64,000 nucleotides of DNA from an uncultured Dysgonomonas sp. GTDB taxonomy: Bacteria; Bacteroidota; Bacteroidia; Bacteroidales; Dysgonomonadaceae. Positions 1 through 9,035 of the stretch are shown piece by piece; within the stretch, counting starts at the first letter, position 1, and each line of letters begins with the position of its first letter. A model generated the notes under the pieces. The model saw nothing but the letters and a program-made list of their open reading frames with translations. It was not told the origin of the DNA and did not search any database. Made by a program: the position numbers and the translations under genes. The stretch is taken from assembly GCF_934668725.1 (NCBI RefSeq), contig NZ_CAKUOF010000009.1, positions 137,028 through 201,027 of the forward strand. The letters run 5' to 3'.

Positions 1-2
1 GT

Positions 3-428
3 GGTGCTACAGAAAGTAAAGATCAATCAACAGATAAAAGTGAAATAACGAAAACAGAAAATAAAATGAAAACAATACATTTGACAAAAGCGGATTTTTT
101 AACAAAAGTTGCTAATTTTGAATCCAATCCACAAGAATGGAAATATTTGGGAGACAAACCTGCATTAATTGACTTTTATGCAGATTGGTGTGGACCATGT
201 AAGGCTATTGCTCCTGTTTTGGAGGAGTTGGCAGCCGAATATGGCGATCAAATATATATTTATAAAATTAATACAGAAAAAGAACCCGAATTGGCGGCTG
301 CATTTGGCATAAGAAGTATACCGTCTTTGCTTTTTGTACCGATGAACGAACAGCCACAGATGGCTCAGGGAGCTTTGCCTAAACCGGAATTAAAAAAAGC
401 GATAGACGAAGTATTATTAAAAAAATAA
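3..428 (+). CDS. thioredoxin-family protein, probably exported lipoprotein (5' end outside window)
   Basis: Thioredoxin fold with the redox motif WCGPCK inside FYADWCGPCK and the cis-proline segment IRSIPSL, so it is a thiol-disulfide oxidoreductase. An ATG at 66 would give a 120-residue cytoplasmic-sized thioredoxin. The frame stays open upstream to the window edge, and the 21 codons before that ATG read as a polar linker rich in Thr, Ser, Lys and Glu that begins Gly-Ala. Such a linker is what follows the lipobox cysteine in Bacteroidetes lipoproteins, so I infer that the true start lies left of the window and the protein works in the periplasm. The MarR-type gene follows 10 nt downstream and is probably co-transcribed. 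Confidence 0.85.
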   Translation, partial: GATESKDQSTDKSEITKTENKMKTIHLTKADFLTKVANFESNPQEWKYLGDKPALIDFYADWCGPCKAIAPVLEELAAEYGDQIYIYKINTEKEPELAAAFGIRSIPSLLFVPMNEQPQMAQGALPKPELKKAIDEVLLKK

Positions 429-438
429 GACTTTAAGT

Positions 439-807
439 ATGGAAATAGAAAATATGCAAACACAGAAATTGTGTAAAATCAGAGATGTATACCGGGCTAT
501 TTCCGAATTTGAAATAGACTTTCAGAAGAAATTTGATTTAGGCCTCAACGAAGGTATGATGCTATGTTCGCTTAATGAAAACAAATATTCGTCGAGCCAG
601 ATAGCTGAAATGTTGGGCTTAACCAATTCGAATGCTTCGAAAGTAATCAAGTCGGTTGAAAATAAAGGGCTGGTAAAGCGTATCCTCGGAAAAGAGGATA
701 AACGCCAGATGTACTTTGTTATTACATCGGCAGGCAAGCAAAAGCTGGAATCGATAAAGTGCGAAGATTTTAATATCCCAAAACTATTAATGCCTATTGT
801 TGAATAG
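439..807 (+). CDS. MarR-family winged-helix transcriptional regulator
   Basis: A 122-residue protein with the MarR layout: an N-terminal dimerisation helix, a central winged helix-turn-helix (SSSQIAEMLGLTNSNASKVI at about residues 51-70) and a wing with the family-typical KEDKRQMYFVITSAG. Length is slightly short for MarR (usually 135-150). It starts 10 nt after the thioredoxin gene and its end lies 25 nt before the next ATG, so the three genes look like one operon. Redox-linked neighbours suggest an oxidative or thiol stress cue, but that is inference; the ligand is not visible from sequence. Confidence 0.8.
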   Translation: MEIENMQTQKLCKIRDVYRAISEFEIDFQKKFDLGLNEGMMLCSLNENKYSSSQIAEMLGLTNSNASKVIKSVENKGLVKRILGKEDKRQMYFVITSAGKQKLESIKCEDFNIPKLLMPIVE

Positions 808-832
808 GCATTCTATTTTATTTATAGAAGGT

Positions 833-1258
833 ATGGAAAGTAGAGTTGAAAAGGCTGTCACCTTATTTAATGAAGGTTATAATTGCTCTCAGGCTGTATT
901 CGTAGCCTATGCAGATTTGTTTGATATAGATAAAGTTACCGCCCTTAAATTATCTTCGCCGTTTGGAGGAGGAATGGGGGGTATGAGGCAAGTATGCGGG
1001 GCTGTATCCGGCATGATAATGCTTGCCGGGCTACATAATGGCACAAGTACCCCTAAAGATAAAGACGGGAAAAAAGCCAATTATGCAACAGTGCAATTAC
1101 TATCAGATGAGTTTAAACAGGCAAACGGCTCTATTATTTGCGGGCAGTTATTGGGGTTAACTCCGGAGCTTGCAGCCGATAGACAAAAGAAAGCCTGTTC
1201 TGAATATGTTCGCCAATGTGCAGAATTGGTCGATAAACATCTTTTGGGCAACGAATAA
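833..1258 (+). CDS. C_GCAxxG_C_C family protein
   Basis: Cysteine-rich redox-type family of about 140 residues. The family signature is visible: NCSQAV near the N-terminus, then FGGGMGG, VCGAVSGMIM, and a C-terminal pair of cysteines (IICGQLLG and KACSEYVRQCAEL). Members are thought to bind a metal or cofactor, but no reaction is established. I place the start at the ATG at 833 because the family begins right at the helix preceding NCSQ; an in-frame TTG at 797 would add 12 residues unlike the family and would overlap the MarR gene. Last gene of the thioredoxin-marR operon; a strong hairpin follows. Confidence 0.75.
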   Translation: MESRVEKAVTLFNEGYNCSQAVFVAYADLFDIDKVTALKLSSPFGGGMGGMRQVCGAVSGMIMLAGLHNGTSTPKDKDGKKANYATVQLLSDEFKQANGSIICGQLLGLTPELAADRQKKACSEYVRQCAELVDKHLLGNE

Positions 1259-1290
1259 ATTAGAGGAGAGAGTTTTGGATAATGATAATA

Positions 1291-1328
1291 AAAAGAGTGG
1301 CGTAAAGATATCTTTACGCCACTCTTTT
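1291..1328. terminator. perfect palindromic bidirectional terminator
   Basis: Two 19-nt arms meet without a loop gap (AAAAGAGTGGCGTAAAGAT and its exact complement). With A-rich start and T-rich end it can serve both strands, and it lies between the convergent C_GCAxxG gene and the minus-strand methyltransferase. Confidence 0.85.
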
Positions 1329-1330
1329 AT

Positions 1331-1948
1331 TTATAACTTTTTCCCAACAAAACGGATAACAAACGCTTTGCCATGATGTCCAGCCCCTTCTGAAAGCTCA
1401 ACCTCCTGTTCTTGCAAAAGTTGAATATCCAAAACTCCGAAGATACGGGAAATCTCATCTTTGGAATACAACATATTTAGATCAGGCGGTCCCCCAGCCT
1501 GTGGATTTTGTTGCTGATTTTTTACATGGTTTTTGCTGAAACCCTCGAGTATTATGTATCCGCCTTTCTTTAGCAAAGGCAATAGTTTTTTATAATATTC
1601 CTCTCTCAAAAGATGTGGGAGATGAACATAAGTAAGAGCAATAACATCATAGCTATCTGCTGCGTAACTTTTCTCCATATCTTCAAATCCCATTACTTTA
1701 TATGAAATAGCTACACCCCGTTTTTCGCCTAAGCGAACAGCCTTCTCTTTAGCTAAGGAGCTTTGGTCGAAAGCATCCACACTCCATCCGGTTTGTGCGG
1801 CATACACGCTGTTACGTCCTTCACCATCTGCAGGAAGGAGAATTTTACCCGGCGTCAGCCTGTCTATCATTTCTTTGAAAAACAGGTTGGGAGTTTCTCC
1901 ATATCGGTATTCGGGGATATTATATCTTTCGTCCCATTGATTAATCAT
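1331..1948 (-). CDS. SAM-dependent methyltransferase (TehB-like class I)
   Basis: A 205-residue class I Rossmann methyltransferase. The SAM-binding motif I is ILLPADGEGRNSVYAA (about residues 35-50), followed by an acidic motif II (DAFDQS) and motif IV in DVIALTYVHLP; LLKKGGYIILEGFS is the usual post-IV strand. It resembles the TehB/thiopurine-like group that acts on small molecules; substrate unknown. The gene lies 74 nt downstream of the efflux operon on the same strand, so read-through transcription is possible. Its stop sits 2 nt from the palindromic terminator. Confidence 0.75.
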   Translation of the reverse strand: MINQWDERYNIPEYRYGETPNLFFKEMIDRLTPGKILLPADGEGRNSVYAAQTGWSVDAFDQSSLAKEKAVRLGEKRGVAISYKVMGFEDMEKSYAADSYDVIALTYVHLPHLLREEYYKKLLPLLKKGGYIILEGFSKNHVKNQQQNPQAGGPPDLNMLYSKDEISRIFGVLDIQLLQEQEVELSEGAGHHGKAFVIRFVGKKL

Positions 1949-2022
1949 TGTAGTTTTATTTTAAGTTTTGAAACAGCTTGGAATCTCTCTGATTGTTAAA
2001 CCTTAAAGATAGCTTTTTTTTG

Positions 2023-2214
2023 TTACTTCCTTTTCACATTCATTTTATCCAAGAAATATTCCAATGGACAAAACTTTGTAAATGCCGATTGAATAAGGTT
2101 GACCGCAACAAAAACAGGCAGCAACAGCCATGCAATATGTACGAAGTAAGCTAATGATGTGCCTGCAAGCACCACCAATCCGGCTACGATACGTATAATA
2201 TATTCTTGTTTCAT
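2023..2214 (-). CDS. DUF2892 small inner-membrane protein (YgaP-type)
   Basis: A 63-residue protein with two closely spaced transmembrane segments (about residues 6-26 and 28-45), an intervening short turn and a C-terminal FCPLEYFLDKM. This is the YgaP/DUF2892 membrane domain, often found alone or fused to rhodanese. It begins 2 nt after the stop of the PII-like gene and is the last gene of the efflux operon. Function in efflux is unknown; position suggests an accessory role. Confidence 0.8.
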   Translation of the reverse strand: MKQEYIIRIVAGLVVLAGTSLAYFVHIAWLLLPVFVAVNLIQSAFTKFCPLEYFLDKMNVKRK

Positions 2215-2216
2215 AC

Positions 2217-2528
2217 TTAAACCAATTTAGAGAAATTTTCTACATTCATAACAAAAGCATGTACAGGAAACGGATTGCTCGTTTCTTCGTTGCAAGTATC
2301 TATTTCAGCAATAGCTTTGTCTACAACCTCTTGTGTCGCAAAGCTGAAAAGCATAATCGAGTTTGTTTTGGCATTGCTGGCATTAGCTGCAAACCAGCCT
2401 AAACTCTCTTCTTTCTTTTTATAACCTGTAATATTGGTAACACTGAATCTTGTTACCCCCGCATTTTGGAGCAGGCTGGCGACCTGCTCCTGATACTCTT
2501 TTATGCTCAATACAACCAATAGTTTCAT
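2217..2528 (-). CDS. PII-like regulatory protein of an RND efflux operon
   Basis: A 103-residue alpha/beta protein with the ferredoxin-like pattern of PII-type proteins (strand MKLLVVLSI, helix EYQEQVASLLQNAGV, strand FSVTNITGYKK, final hydrophobic strand VHAFVMNVENF). Small PII-like or DUF3240-like proteins are frequent beside RND metal or drug pumps. The gene lies 8 nt after the pump gene and 2 nt before the DUF2892 gene, so it is translated with them. It may sense a small ligand for the pump; ligand and mechanism are inference. Confidence 0.65.
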   Translation of the reverse strand: MKLLVVLSIKEYQEQVASLLQNAGVTRFSVTNITGYKKKEESLGWFAANASNAKTNSIMLFSFATQEVVDKAIAEIDTCNEETSNPFPVHAFVMNVENFSKLV

Positions 2529-2536
2529 AATCGATT

Positions 2537-5500
2537 TTATTTAATTTTCTTTTTCAACATCTTGAAATACAATAACGGGACGACAATCAGAGTGAGGATG
2601 GTGGATGTAATTGTTCCGCCCATCAATGATATGGCTAAGCCTTGAAAGATAGGATCGAACAAGATCACAACAGCACCCAGTACAACACCTCCGGCAGTGA
2701 GAACAATGGGGGTAGTACGAACCGCTCCGGCTTCAACAATTGCCTGTTTTAGGGGTATCCCGTCTTTGAGGCGTATGTCTATAAAGTCGATCAACAGCAC
2801 CGAATTACGTACCATGATTCCGGCAAGGGCAATAAATCCAATCATGGACGGTGCACTAAAGTAAGCTCCCATAATCCAGTGCCCGAATATAATACCGATA
2901 AGTGACAGAGGTATTGCAGATAGCTGAACCAGCGGGGTAACAAAGTTCTGAAACCAAGCTACAATCAGCACATAAATAATGATGAGTACAAATAAGAATG
3001 CCAATCCCAAGTCACGGAATACCTCATAAGTTATCTGCCATTCGCCATCCCATTTCAGGCTGAAATTATCTTCAAACTTAGGCTGTGAACTATACTCCTC
3101 AGACAGGGTATACCCTTCTGGCAACTTCACTTCCGATAACCTGTCCGATATTTCGGTGATAGGATATACAGGACTTTCCAAATCGCCTGCAACTTCGGTA
3201 AGTACATACACCACGCGTTTTTGGTCTTTGCGGTTGATACTTTTTGATTTTTCCACTTTGCTTACTTGTACCAACTGATTGATAGGTATAGCTATACCTT
3301 GCTGGTTTACAACTTTGGTATTGAGTACATCTTCGAGATTGGATTTTTCTTTTTCGGGTAATTGCAATACAATGCCTACCTGATTTACAGAGCTTGGCTG
3401 GTGTAATATCCCCACAGGCATACCCGATAGTGCAGCATACATATTCTGAACTACCTGTGCAGTAGGAACACCCATTTTCATAGCTTTTTCTTTATCTACA
3501 TCAAACTTATATTCGGTTTGAGGATCTTCAATACTCCAGTCGACATCTACCACATTATTTGTTTCGACCAGCATATCTTTTATTTGCTTGGCAACAGCGA
3601 TTTGCTGCCCATAGTCAGGGCCGTATATTTCGGCGACAATGGTAGACATTACAGGAGGGCCGGGAGGCACTTCGACCACCTTCACATTGGCGTTGTATTT
3701 ATTCCCGATGGCTTGCAGCTCGTTTCGCATCGATTTGGCTATGTCGTGGCTTTGTTCTTTGCGATAGCCTTTATCAACTAGGTTTACTTGTATATCGGCT
3801 ACATTATTGCCCATACGCATATCGTAGTGGCGTACCAACCCATTGAAGCTTATAGGTGCAGATGCTCCTACATAAGTCTGGTAGCTGGTGACCTTATCGT
3901 TGCGGCTGATATAAGTTGCCAGTTCTTTAACTACGGCGGCTGTACGTTCGAGGGTAGTGCCTTCGGGCATATCTACAACCACCTGAAATTCATTTTTATT
4001 ATCGAAAGGCAGCATTTTTACGGGTACGGCTTTCGTATAAAATAGGCTGAAGGACCCAAGTAATACAACGGTAAGTACAATCATAAACGTCCAGCGTTTT
4101 TTTCTGCTTTCGAGGAACGGGTTTATGATTCGGGCGTATAATTTATATATTCTGGTGTTGTGCAAATCGGGTTCCTCTTTTTCTGTCTTAGCAGTTTTTT
4201 CGCCTTCTTTTTTATCTTTATGTCTCAAGAAAAGGTAACCGAAATAGGGAGTCAATGTCAATGCCACCAACAGCGAAAATACCATCGCTATAGATGCACC
4301 AATAGGCATCGGGCTCATGTAAGGCCCCATCATACCCGATACGAATGCCATAGGCAATACGGCTGCCACAACGGTGAATGTGGCCAGTATGGTAGGATTA
4401 CCCACTTCGTTGATAGCATACAATGCCGCTTGCAAAGGAGGCAGTTTTTTCATTTTAAAGTGGCGGTGCATATTTTCGGCTATCACGATAGAGTCATCCA
4501 CCACAATACCCGTGACAAAGACCAAGGCAAACAGCGTGATACGGTTGAGCGTATAACCCAGAAAATAATAAGCGAACAGCGTAAGGGCAAATGTTACAGG
4601 TACAGACAGAAATACCACCAATCCGCCACGCCATCCCATAGCTACCATCACAAAGAGGGTTACCACTATGATGGCGATAGATAAATGCCATAAGAGTTCC
4701 GATACTTTATGTGATGCTGTTTCACCGTAGTTGCGGGTTATTTCAACATGCAGATCATTAGTTATAACATCTTTTTTGAGATGCTCCACTTTCTCGGTAA
4801 CCACATCAGCCAAACGCATGGCATCAGCACCCTTCTTCTTGGCTATTGATATGGTGACTGCCGAATAATCGTCGGGCATATCAGCTTTTCTATCTTTGGA
4901 TGCCTCCCCGTATCCGAACGAAACGTATCGTTGTGGAATTTCGGGCCCGTCTTCTATTTGAGCTATTTGATACAGGTAGACAGGATGATTATCATTTGTG
5001 CCCACAATCAGATTCTTAACATCTTCTACATCTGCAAAAAAGTTACCGGTCTGAACCGAATAAACCATATCGCCTGTAACTATATTTCCGCTGTTCATCT
5101 GGGCATTATTGGCTTGCAACGATTGGCTTATGGTTCCGAAATCGAGCTTGCTTTCGGCCATCTTGTCTTTGTCTATCATTACTTTTACCTGGCGGCTCTG
5201 TCCTCCAATGATGTTTACCTGAGCCACATCGGGTATTTTTTTTATTTCGCTTCCTACTACTTCGGCCACTTGGCGTATTTGGTAGTCGCTCATATTGTCG
5301 CTCCATAAAGTAAATGCCAATGCAGGAACATCATCTATGGCACGAGTTTTTACCAATGGCATGGTTGCTCCTTGTGGCATACGATCCATGTTCTTCATCA
5401 TCTCATTGTACAATTTTACCAGCGAGCGTTCCACGTCTTCGCCTACATAAAACTGTACGGTAAGCATCGCCATACCGTTCATGGCTGTGGCATATACATG

Positions 5501-5749
5501 TTCTACCCCTTTTATATTCGATATGATTTTTTCGATAGGTTGCACAACGCTCGATTCTACTTCCTGAGGGGTAGCCCCGGGATAGCCTATCATAATATCC
5601 GCCATAGGAACTTCTATCTGAGGTTCTTCTTCGCGCGGAATGAAGTATATACTGAATATGCCCAGAAGCATGAAAGCAAACATGAGCAGTATACTCAGTT
5701 TGGAGCGGATGAATGCTCCGACTATTTTTCCTGAAATTCCGTTTTCCAT
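2537..5749 (-). CDS. RND efflux transporter permease (AcrB/CusA superfamily)
   Basis: A 1070-residue inner-membrane proton-driven pump. It has the RND architecture: TM1 near residues 14-34, a large periplasmic loop, a TM2-TM6 block, a cytoplasmic linker rich in Lys and Glu (about residues 505-530), TM7, a second periplasmic loop and TM8-TM12. The proton-relay aspartate pair is present in TM4 (FVTGIVVDDSIVIAEN, near residue 410). Length fits the family. With the adaptor and outer-membrane channel encoded just upstream it forms a complete tripartite pump. The substrate cannot be read from sequence; no methionine or His cluster points to a metal. Confidence 0.92.
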   Translation of the reverse strand: MENGISGKIVGAFIRSKLSILLMFAFMLLGIFSIYFIPREEEPQIEVPMADIMIGYPGATPQEVESSVVQPIEKIISNIKGVEHVYATAMNGMAMLTVQFYVGEDVERSLVKLYNEMMKNMDRMPQGATMPLVKTRAIDDVPALAFTLWSDNMSDYQIRQVAEVVGSEIKKIPDVAQVNIIGGQSRQVKVMIDKDKMAESKLDFGTISQSLQANNAQMNSGNIVTGDMVYSVQTGNFFADVEDVKNLIVGTNDNHPVYLYQIAQIEDGPEIPQRYVSFGYGEASKDRKADMPDDYSAVTISIAKKKGADAMRLADVVTEKVEHLKKDVITNDLHVEITRNYGETASHKVSELLWHLSIAIIVVTLFVMVAMGWRGGLVVFLSVPVTFALTLFAYYFLGYTLNRITLFALVFVTGIVVDDSIVIAENMHRHFKMKKLPPLQAALYAINEVGNPTILATFTVVAAVLPMAFVSGMMGPYMSPMPIGASIAMVFSLLVALTLTPYFGYLFLRHKDKKEGEKTAKTEKEEPDLHNTRIYKLYARIINPFLESRKKRWTFMIVLTVVLLGSFSLFYTKAVPVKMLPFDNKNEFQVVVDMPEGTTLERTAAVVKELATYISRNDKVTSYQTYVGASAPISFNGLVRHYDMRMGNNVADIQVNLVDKGYRKEQSHDIAKSMRNELQAIGNKYNANVKVVEVPPGPPVMSTIVAEIYGPDYGQQIAVAKQIKDMLVETNNVVDVDWSIEDPQTEYKFDVDKEKAMKMGVPTAQVVQNMYAALSGMPVGILHQPSSVNQVGIVLQLPEKEKSNLEDVLNTKVVNQQGIAIPINQLVQVSKVEKSKSINRKDQKRVVYVLTEVAGDLESPVYPITEISDRLSEVKLPEGYTLSEEYSSQPKFEDNFSLKWDGEWQITYEVFRDLGLAFLFVLIIIYVLIVAWFQNFVTPLVQLSAIPLSLIGIIFGHWIMGAYFSAPSMIGFIALAGIMVRNSVLLIDFIDIRLKDGIPLKQAIVEAGAVRTTPIVLTAGGVVLGAVVILFDPIFQGLAISLMGGTITSTILTLIVVPLLYFKMLKKKIK

Positions 5750-5758
5750 AATGCTTTC

Positions 5759-6841
5759 TTATTTTGAGATCGATACTTTTGTTCCGTTATATAATTTGCC
5801 GTCGGCTTTCAGGACGATCTGTTCTCCGGGTTTTACTCCCGATAATACTTCCACCTGATCGCCCACTGTCTTGCCAAGGCGTACCCAACGCAGATGGACT
5901 TCATTTTGATTGTTGATTACATAGATACCTGTCAGTTGATCGCGATAAACGATAGACGATTTTTGGAGCATAACCGTTCCGGGGTTGTCTAACTTTACTT
6001 TTGCTGGAATAAATACGTTTACGAACATACCTGCACGAATCGACTCTATTCCTTTGGTGTCGATAGCCAGTTTCACAGAATATTGACCTCCCGTGCCAAA
6101 TGCCGAAGGGCTGAGTTCTTTAACTATTCCTTCGATAGTTATATCCAGCGATTTTATTGAAATTTGTGCTACATCTCCTAATTTCACATATTGTATATAG
6201 GTTTCGGGTACGGCTGCTACTACTTGCAACTCGCCATTCTGTTCGATAGTCAGGATAGGCATACCTGGGTTTGCCATACTGCCTTCGTCCATCATTTTTT
6301 GAGTAACAATCCCCGAAAAAGGAGCTTTTATATTGGAATATGCAAGCATAGCATTCACCTCATTCAGCTGTTGCTTTGCCATTTGCACCTTAGCCTGCAT
6401 GGATGTTTTTTGCAAGGCTATATTTTCGAGCTCTTTATCAGAGACACTGTTTTGCTGACGTAGTGTCTTAAACCTATCGTAATCACGCTCGGCGTTTCGG
6501 GCGGCAGCTTCGGCTTCGGTAATCATTGCCTGTACCTGTGCTTTTTTTGCGAGAATCTCGTCACTGCTTATTGATACCAGTAACTGACCGGCTGTTACTT
6601 TGTCGCCCGGTTTTACATATATCTTATTTACATAGCCCATGATGCGTGTGCTGATGGTTGCCGTTTGCTTGGCCACAACTTCCCCACTGAGGTATATACC
6701 TTGGTCGGTGGCTTCGGTTGGCGAATAGGCTTCTACCTTGACAGGGTTTTCGGTTACGGTTGATTTTTTCTCGCTCGATCCACACGAATAAAGTACGGAA
6801 GCGGTGGCAATGCTTAAAATAATTTGATGTAACGTTTTCAT
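5759..6841 (-). CDS. RND periplasmic adaptor (membrane fusion) lipoprotein
   Basis: A 360-residue HlyD/AcrA-type adaptor. The signal peptide ends in a lipobox (VLYSCGSS, Cys at about residue 20), so the protein is anchored as a lipoprotein. It then shows the first half of a lipoyl domain (GYVNKIYVKPGDKVTAGQLL), an alpha-helical hairpin (about residues 97-165), the second lipoyl half (SNIKAPFSGIV), a beta-barrel and a membrane-proximal domain (KPGEQIVLKADGKL). It bridges the RND pump and the TolC-type channel. It lies 9 nt upstream of the pump start and 24 nt downstream of the channel gene. Confidence 0.9.
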   Translation of the reverse strand: MKTLHQIILSIATASVLYSCGSSEKKSTVTENPVKVEAYSPTEATDQGIYLSGEVVAKQTATISTRIMGYVNKIYVKPGDKVTAGQLLVSISSDEILAKKAQVQAMITEAEAAARNAERDYDRFKTLRQQNSVSDKELENIALQKTSMQAKVQMAKQQLNEVNAMLAYSNIKAPFSGIVTQKMMDEGSMANPGMPILTIEQNGELQVVAAVPETYIQYVKLGDVAQISIKSLDITIEGIVKELSPSAFGTGGQYSVKLAIDTKGIESIRAGMFVNVFIPAKVKLDNPGTVMLQKSSIVYRDQLTGIYVINNQNEVHLRWVRLGKTVGDQVEVLSGVKPGEQIVLKADGKLYNGTKVSISK

Positions 6842-6865
6842 ATATTTTTGCGTTTATTTGTTTAA

Positions 6866-8170
6866 TTATTCAGATAAAAAGCTGAGATATGCTTCTGTTA
6901 TATTGTATGTCATCACGGCTTGTGAGAGTTGGAGTTGTTGTTTGGACAATTGAGCTTGTGCCATAAGCAGGTCGGTGGTGCTGACCAAACCTTCTCGATA
7001 CCTGTTGCTCAGTATGCGCAATGCTTCGGCAGCTTGTTCTACACTTGATTTCTGCTTATTTATTTCAATCTGTGAGTCGTTTAGGTCACGTTTTGTTTTA
7101 TAAATTTCCATTTGACTTTGTTTAAGATGAAGATTTAACTCTTCCTGCATCTTGTCTCGCTGAAAACGAGCCGATTGGAATTTACTTTTGTTCTGATTGC
7201 CTGAAAATACATTCCAGCTCATTTTTATTCCGACCAGATATGAATCGGCTTTGAATCCGAACATTTTGTCATCATTCCAGCCATAGCTGCCAAAAGCGTT
7301 GATGCGAGGCAGAAATGCCATTTTCGATGATTTAACCATCATGTCGCTGGCATCCAACGCTTTGTTTAGTGCCATAATATCTGAGCGGTAGGCGAGTTGT
7401 GTACTGTTTTGGTGGAGTGTTACCTGTTGCTTTAAAGAGTCTACATTATAAACATAGTCCTCGGTGTCGCCTCCCATTAATAGATTCAATCCATCCGATG
7501 CGTTTTGAATATTGCTGGATGCTTTTGCCAGAGCACTTTCTATGGTATTGACTTGTACTTGAGCATTTAGTACGTCTGATTTTTGTACAAGCCCTTGATC
7601 GTAAAAATTTGATACAGAACTGTGGATTTGTTTGACATCGTTTAGCGATTCCTGCAAAATACGCTGTGCCTGATAGGCCATCTGCAATTGGGTATAAGCT
7701 TTTTTTACTTCGAATTCAATATATTCTTTGGTGCGTTGAGCCTTGTACTTATACATTTCTTCTTGAGCCTTAGCTCCTTTACGCGCATATACCATGTCCA
7801 GATTGAACAAGGGCATTTTAGCTTCGATTTGGGCATTGTAATTTTGCGATGCTCCGGGATTGTTTAGCTTGGCAGGATCAAAATCCATTTGAGTAACCGA
7901 TTCTTGCTGAAGTAAAAAACCGAAAGCATTGAGTGGATTATTTGTACTCAAGGCAGTATATCCTAAATCAATTTGCGGTAAAAATATAGCATCGGTCTGT
8001 CGATAATTTGCATTGGCTATTTTTATGTCCAGTTTGGCTATTTTTATGTTGTCGCTGTTTTCTACAGCTGTTAGGACTGCTTCCTCCAACGAAATATATC
8101 GGCTATTTTGAGCTTGTGCCGAGAATACCAGTAAGGCTGCACTAATAGCTACTACATTTAGTTTTTTCAT
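6866..8170 (-). CDS. TolC-family outer-membrane efflux channel
   Basis: A 434-residue protein with a cleavable signal peptide (ending AQAQN near residue 21) and two tandem outer-membrane-efflux repeats, each a long helix pair with heptad-like Gln, Ser and Ala-rich segments (residues about 130-230 and 330-430) plus beta strands. It provides the trans-envelope channel for the RND pump encoded downstream. It is the first gene of the operon, so the operon promoter must lie in the 396 nt between it and the upstream hxlR-type gene. Confidence 0.9.
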   Translation of the reverse strand: MKKLNVVAISAALLVFSAQAQNSRYISLEEAVLTAVENSDNIKIAKLDIKIANANYRQTDAIFLPQIDLGYTALSTNNPLNAFGFLLQQESVTQMDFDPAKLNNPGASQNYNAQIEAKMPLFNLDMVYARKGAKAQEEMYKYKAQRTKEYIEFEVKKAYTQLQMAYQAQRILQESLNDVKQIHSSVSNFYDQGLVQKSDVLNAQVQVNTIESALAKASSNIQNASDGLNLLMGGDTEDYVYNVDSLKQQVTLHQNSTQLAYRSDIMALNKALDASDMMVKSSKMAFLPRINAFGSYGWNDDKMFGFKADSYLVGIKMSWNVFSGNQNKSKFQSARFQRDKMQEELNLHLKQSQMEIYKTKRDLNDSQIEINKQKSSVEQAAEALRILSNRYREGLVSTTDLLMAQAQLSKQQLQLSQAVMTYNITEAYLSFLSE

Positions 8171-8210
8171 CTTCTCTATATTTATTTGTTTTATTTTTTT
8201 TTATGGTTTC

Positions 8211-8280
8211 GTTGGAAATAATATCCAATGGAAATATATTGCAAAGGAAATAAAAAGTTTCCAATAAAACAAATTTCCAT
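8211..8280. promoter_or_regulatory. four TTTCCA half-sites upstream of the efflux operon
   Basis: Within 70 nt, 40-110 nt upstream of the tolC-type start, the word TTTCCA(A/T) occurs four times: as TTGGAAA and ATGGAAA at 8212-8218 and 8229-8235 on one strand and as TTTCCAAT and TTTCCAT at 8258-8265 and 8274-8280 on the other. Two inverted pairs with about 15-nt spacing look like an operator. The rest of the 8171-8566 gap is AT-rich, and I see no gene in it. The regulator is not identified; the MarR and HxlR genes of this window are candidates only by proximity. Confidence 0.35.
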
Positions 8281-8566
8281 GAGAAAATAAATAAGAGGGC
8301 TTGTGTGTGAAAGTTATATACTTGAATATCTTATATAATACCGATGGTAGAAGATAATTTTATATCCTCATTTTATTGGTATCTCTATTTTCTATATAAA
8401 TGCTTGTTTTAAGCTAGAATGGAATATGGATTTCTTATCGTAAAGTGAAAGCAGAGGCGGTATTGCTTTAAAGGTATCTTGTTTACGATTGAGGATGTTT
8501 TATATAATGATCTTGTAAAGATGTGGAGAGATAACTATTATATGATTTTTGGGAAAACTTACATAT

Positions 8567-8911
8567 TTATAGCTGATTTATAGCTGACATTTTGTATTTG
8601 TCTCCCCATATTTCCAATTGTTTGAGAATAGGAAGTAGATCTTTTCCCGCTTGAGTCAAATGATATTCTACTTTCATTGGAATAACAGGGTAAATGGTTT
8701 TCTCAACTATCCCTTGTAGCTGCAATTCCTTCAACTGCTTAGTCAATGCCCTTTTAGGGGCAACAGATATAGAACGATGTAAATCGCTTGGACGCCTAAT
8801 TCCTTTACTTATTTCTAAAATAAGCCAGGCTTTCCAGCTTCCTGCGAGTATATCCAATGGAATGCGGACTGAGCAGTTTAAATAGTCCATCGGGTTCTTC
8901 TTCTGATACAT
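8567..8911 (-). CDS. HxlR-family winged-helix regulator
   Basis: A 114-residue HxlR-type DNA-binding protein. It opens with the family-typical CSVRIPLDILAGSWKAWLIL, has the recognition helix region SVAPKRALTKQLKELQLQGI, and a wing with YPVIPMKVEYHLTQAGKDLLPIL. These residues match the family layout closely, except that the usual first cysteine is within LNCSVRI. HxlR proteins respond to aldehydes, quinones or hypochlorite in known cases. It is divergent from the UvrA-like gene, with 124 nt between the two start codons, so it may control that gene. Confidence 0.88.
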   Translation of the reverse strand: MYQKKNPMDYLNCSVRIPLDILAGSWKAWLILEISKGIRRPSDLHRSISVAPKRALTKQLKELQLQGIVEKTIYPVIPMKVEYHLTQAGKDLLPILKQLEIWGDKYKMSAINQL

Positions 8912-9035
8912 TTTAGATCTTTTTTAGTAGATGATCAAAGTTAATCAATTTGTAATCAAAGGGTGAAAAATTTGTCTCTATATGAAAAAAATATCGCTTA
9001 TTGTTCTGTTCATCATGCTATTATATTTTTGTAGA

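Noticed and set aside
4160..4684. 174-codon plus-strand frame within the RND pump gene
   Set aside because: Antisense shadow of a well-supported pump gene; His, Tyr and Gln-rich composition of a shadow frame.
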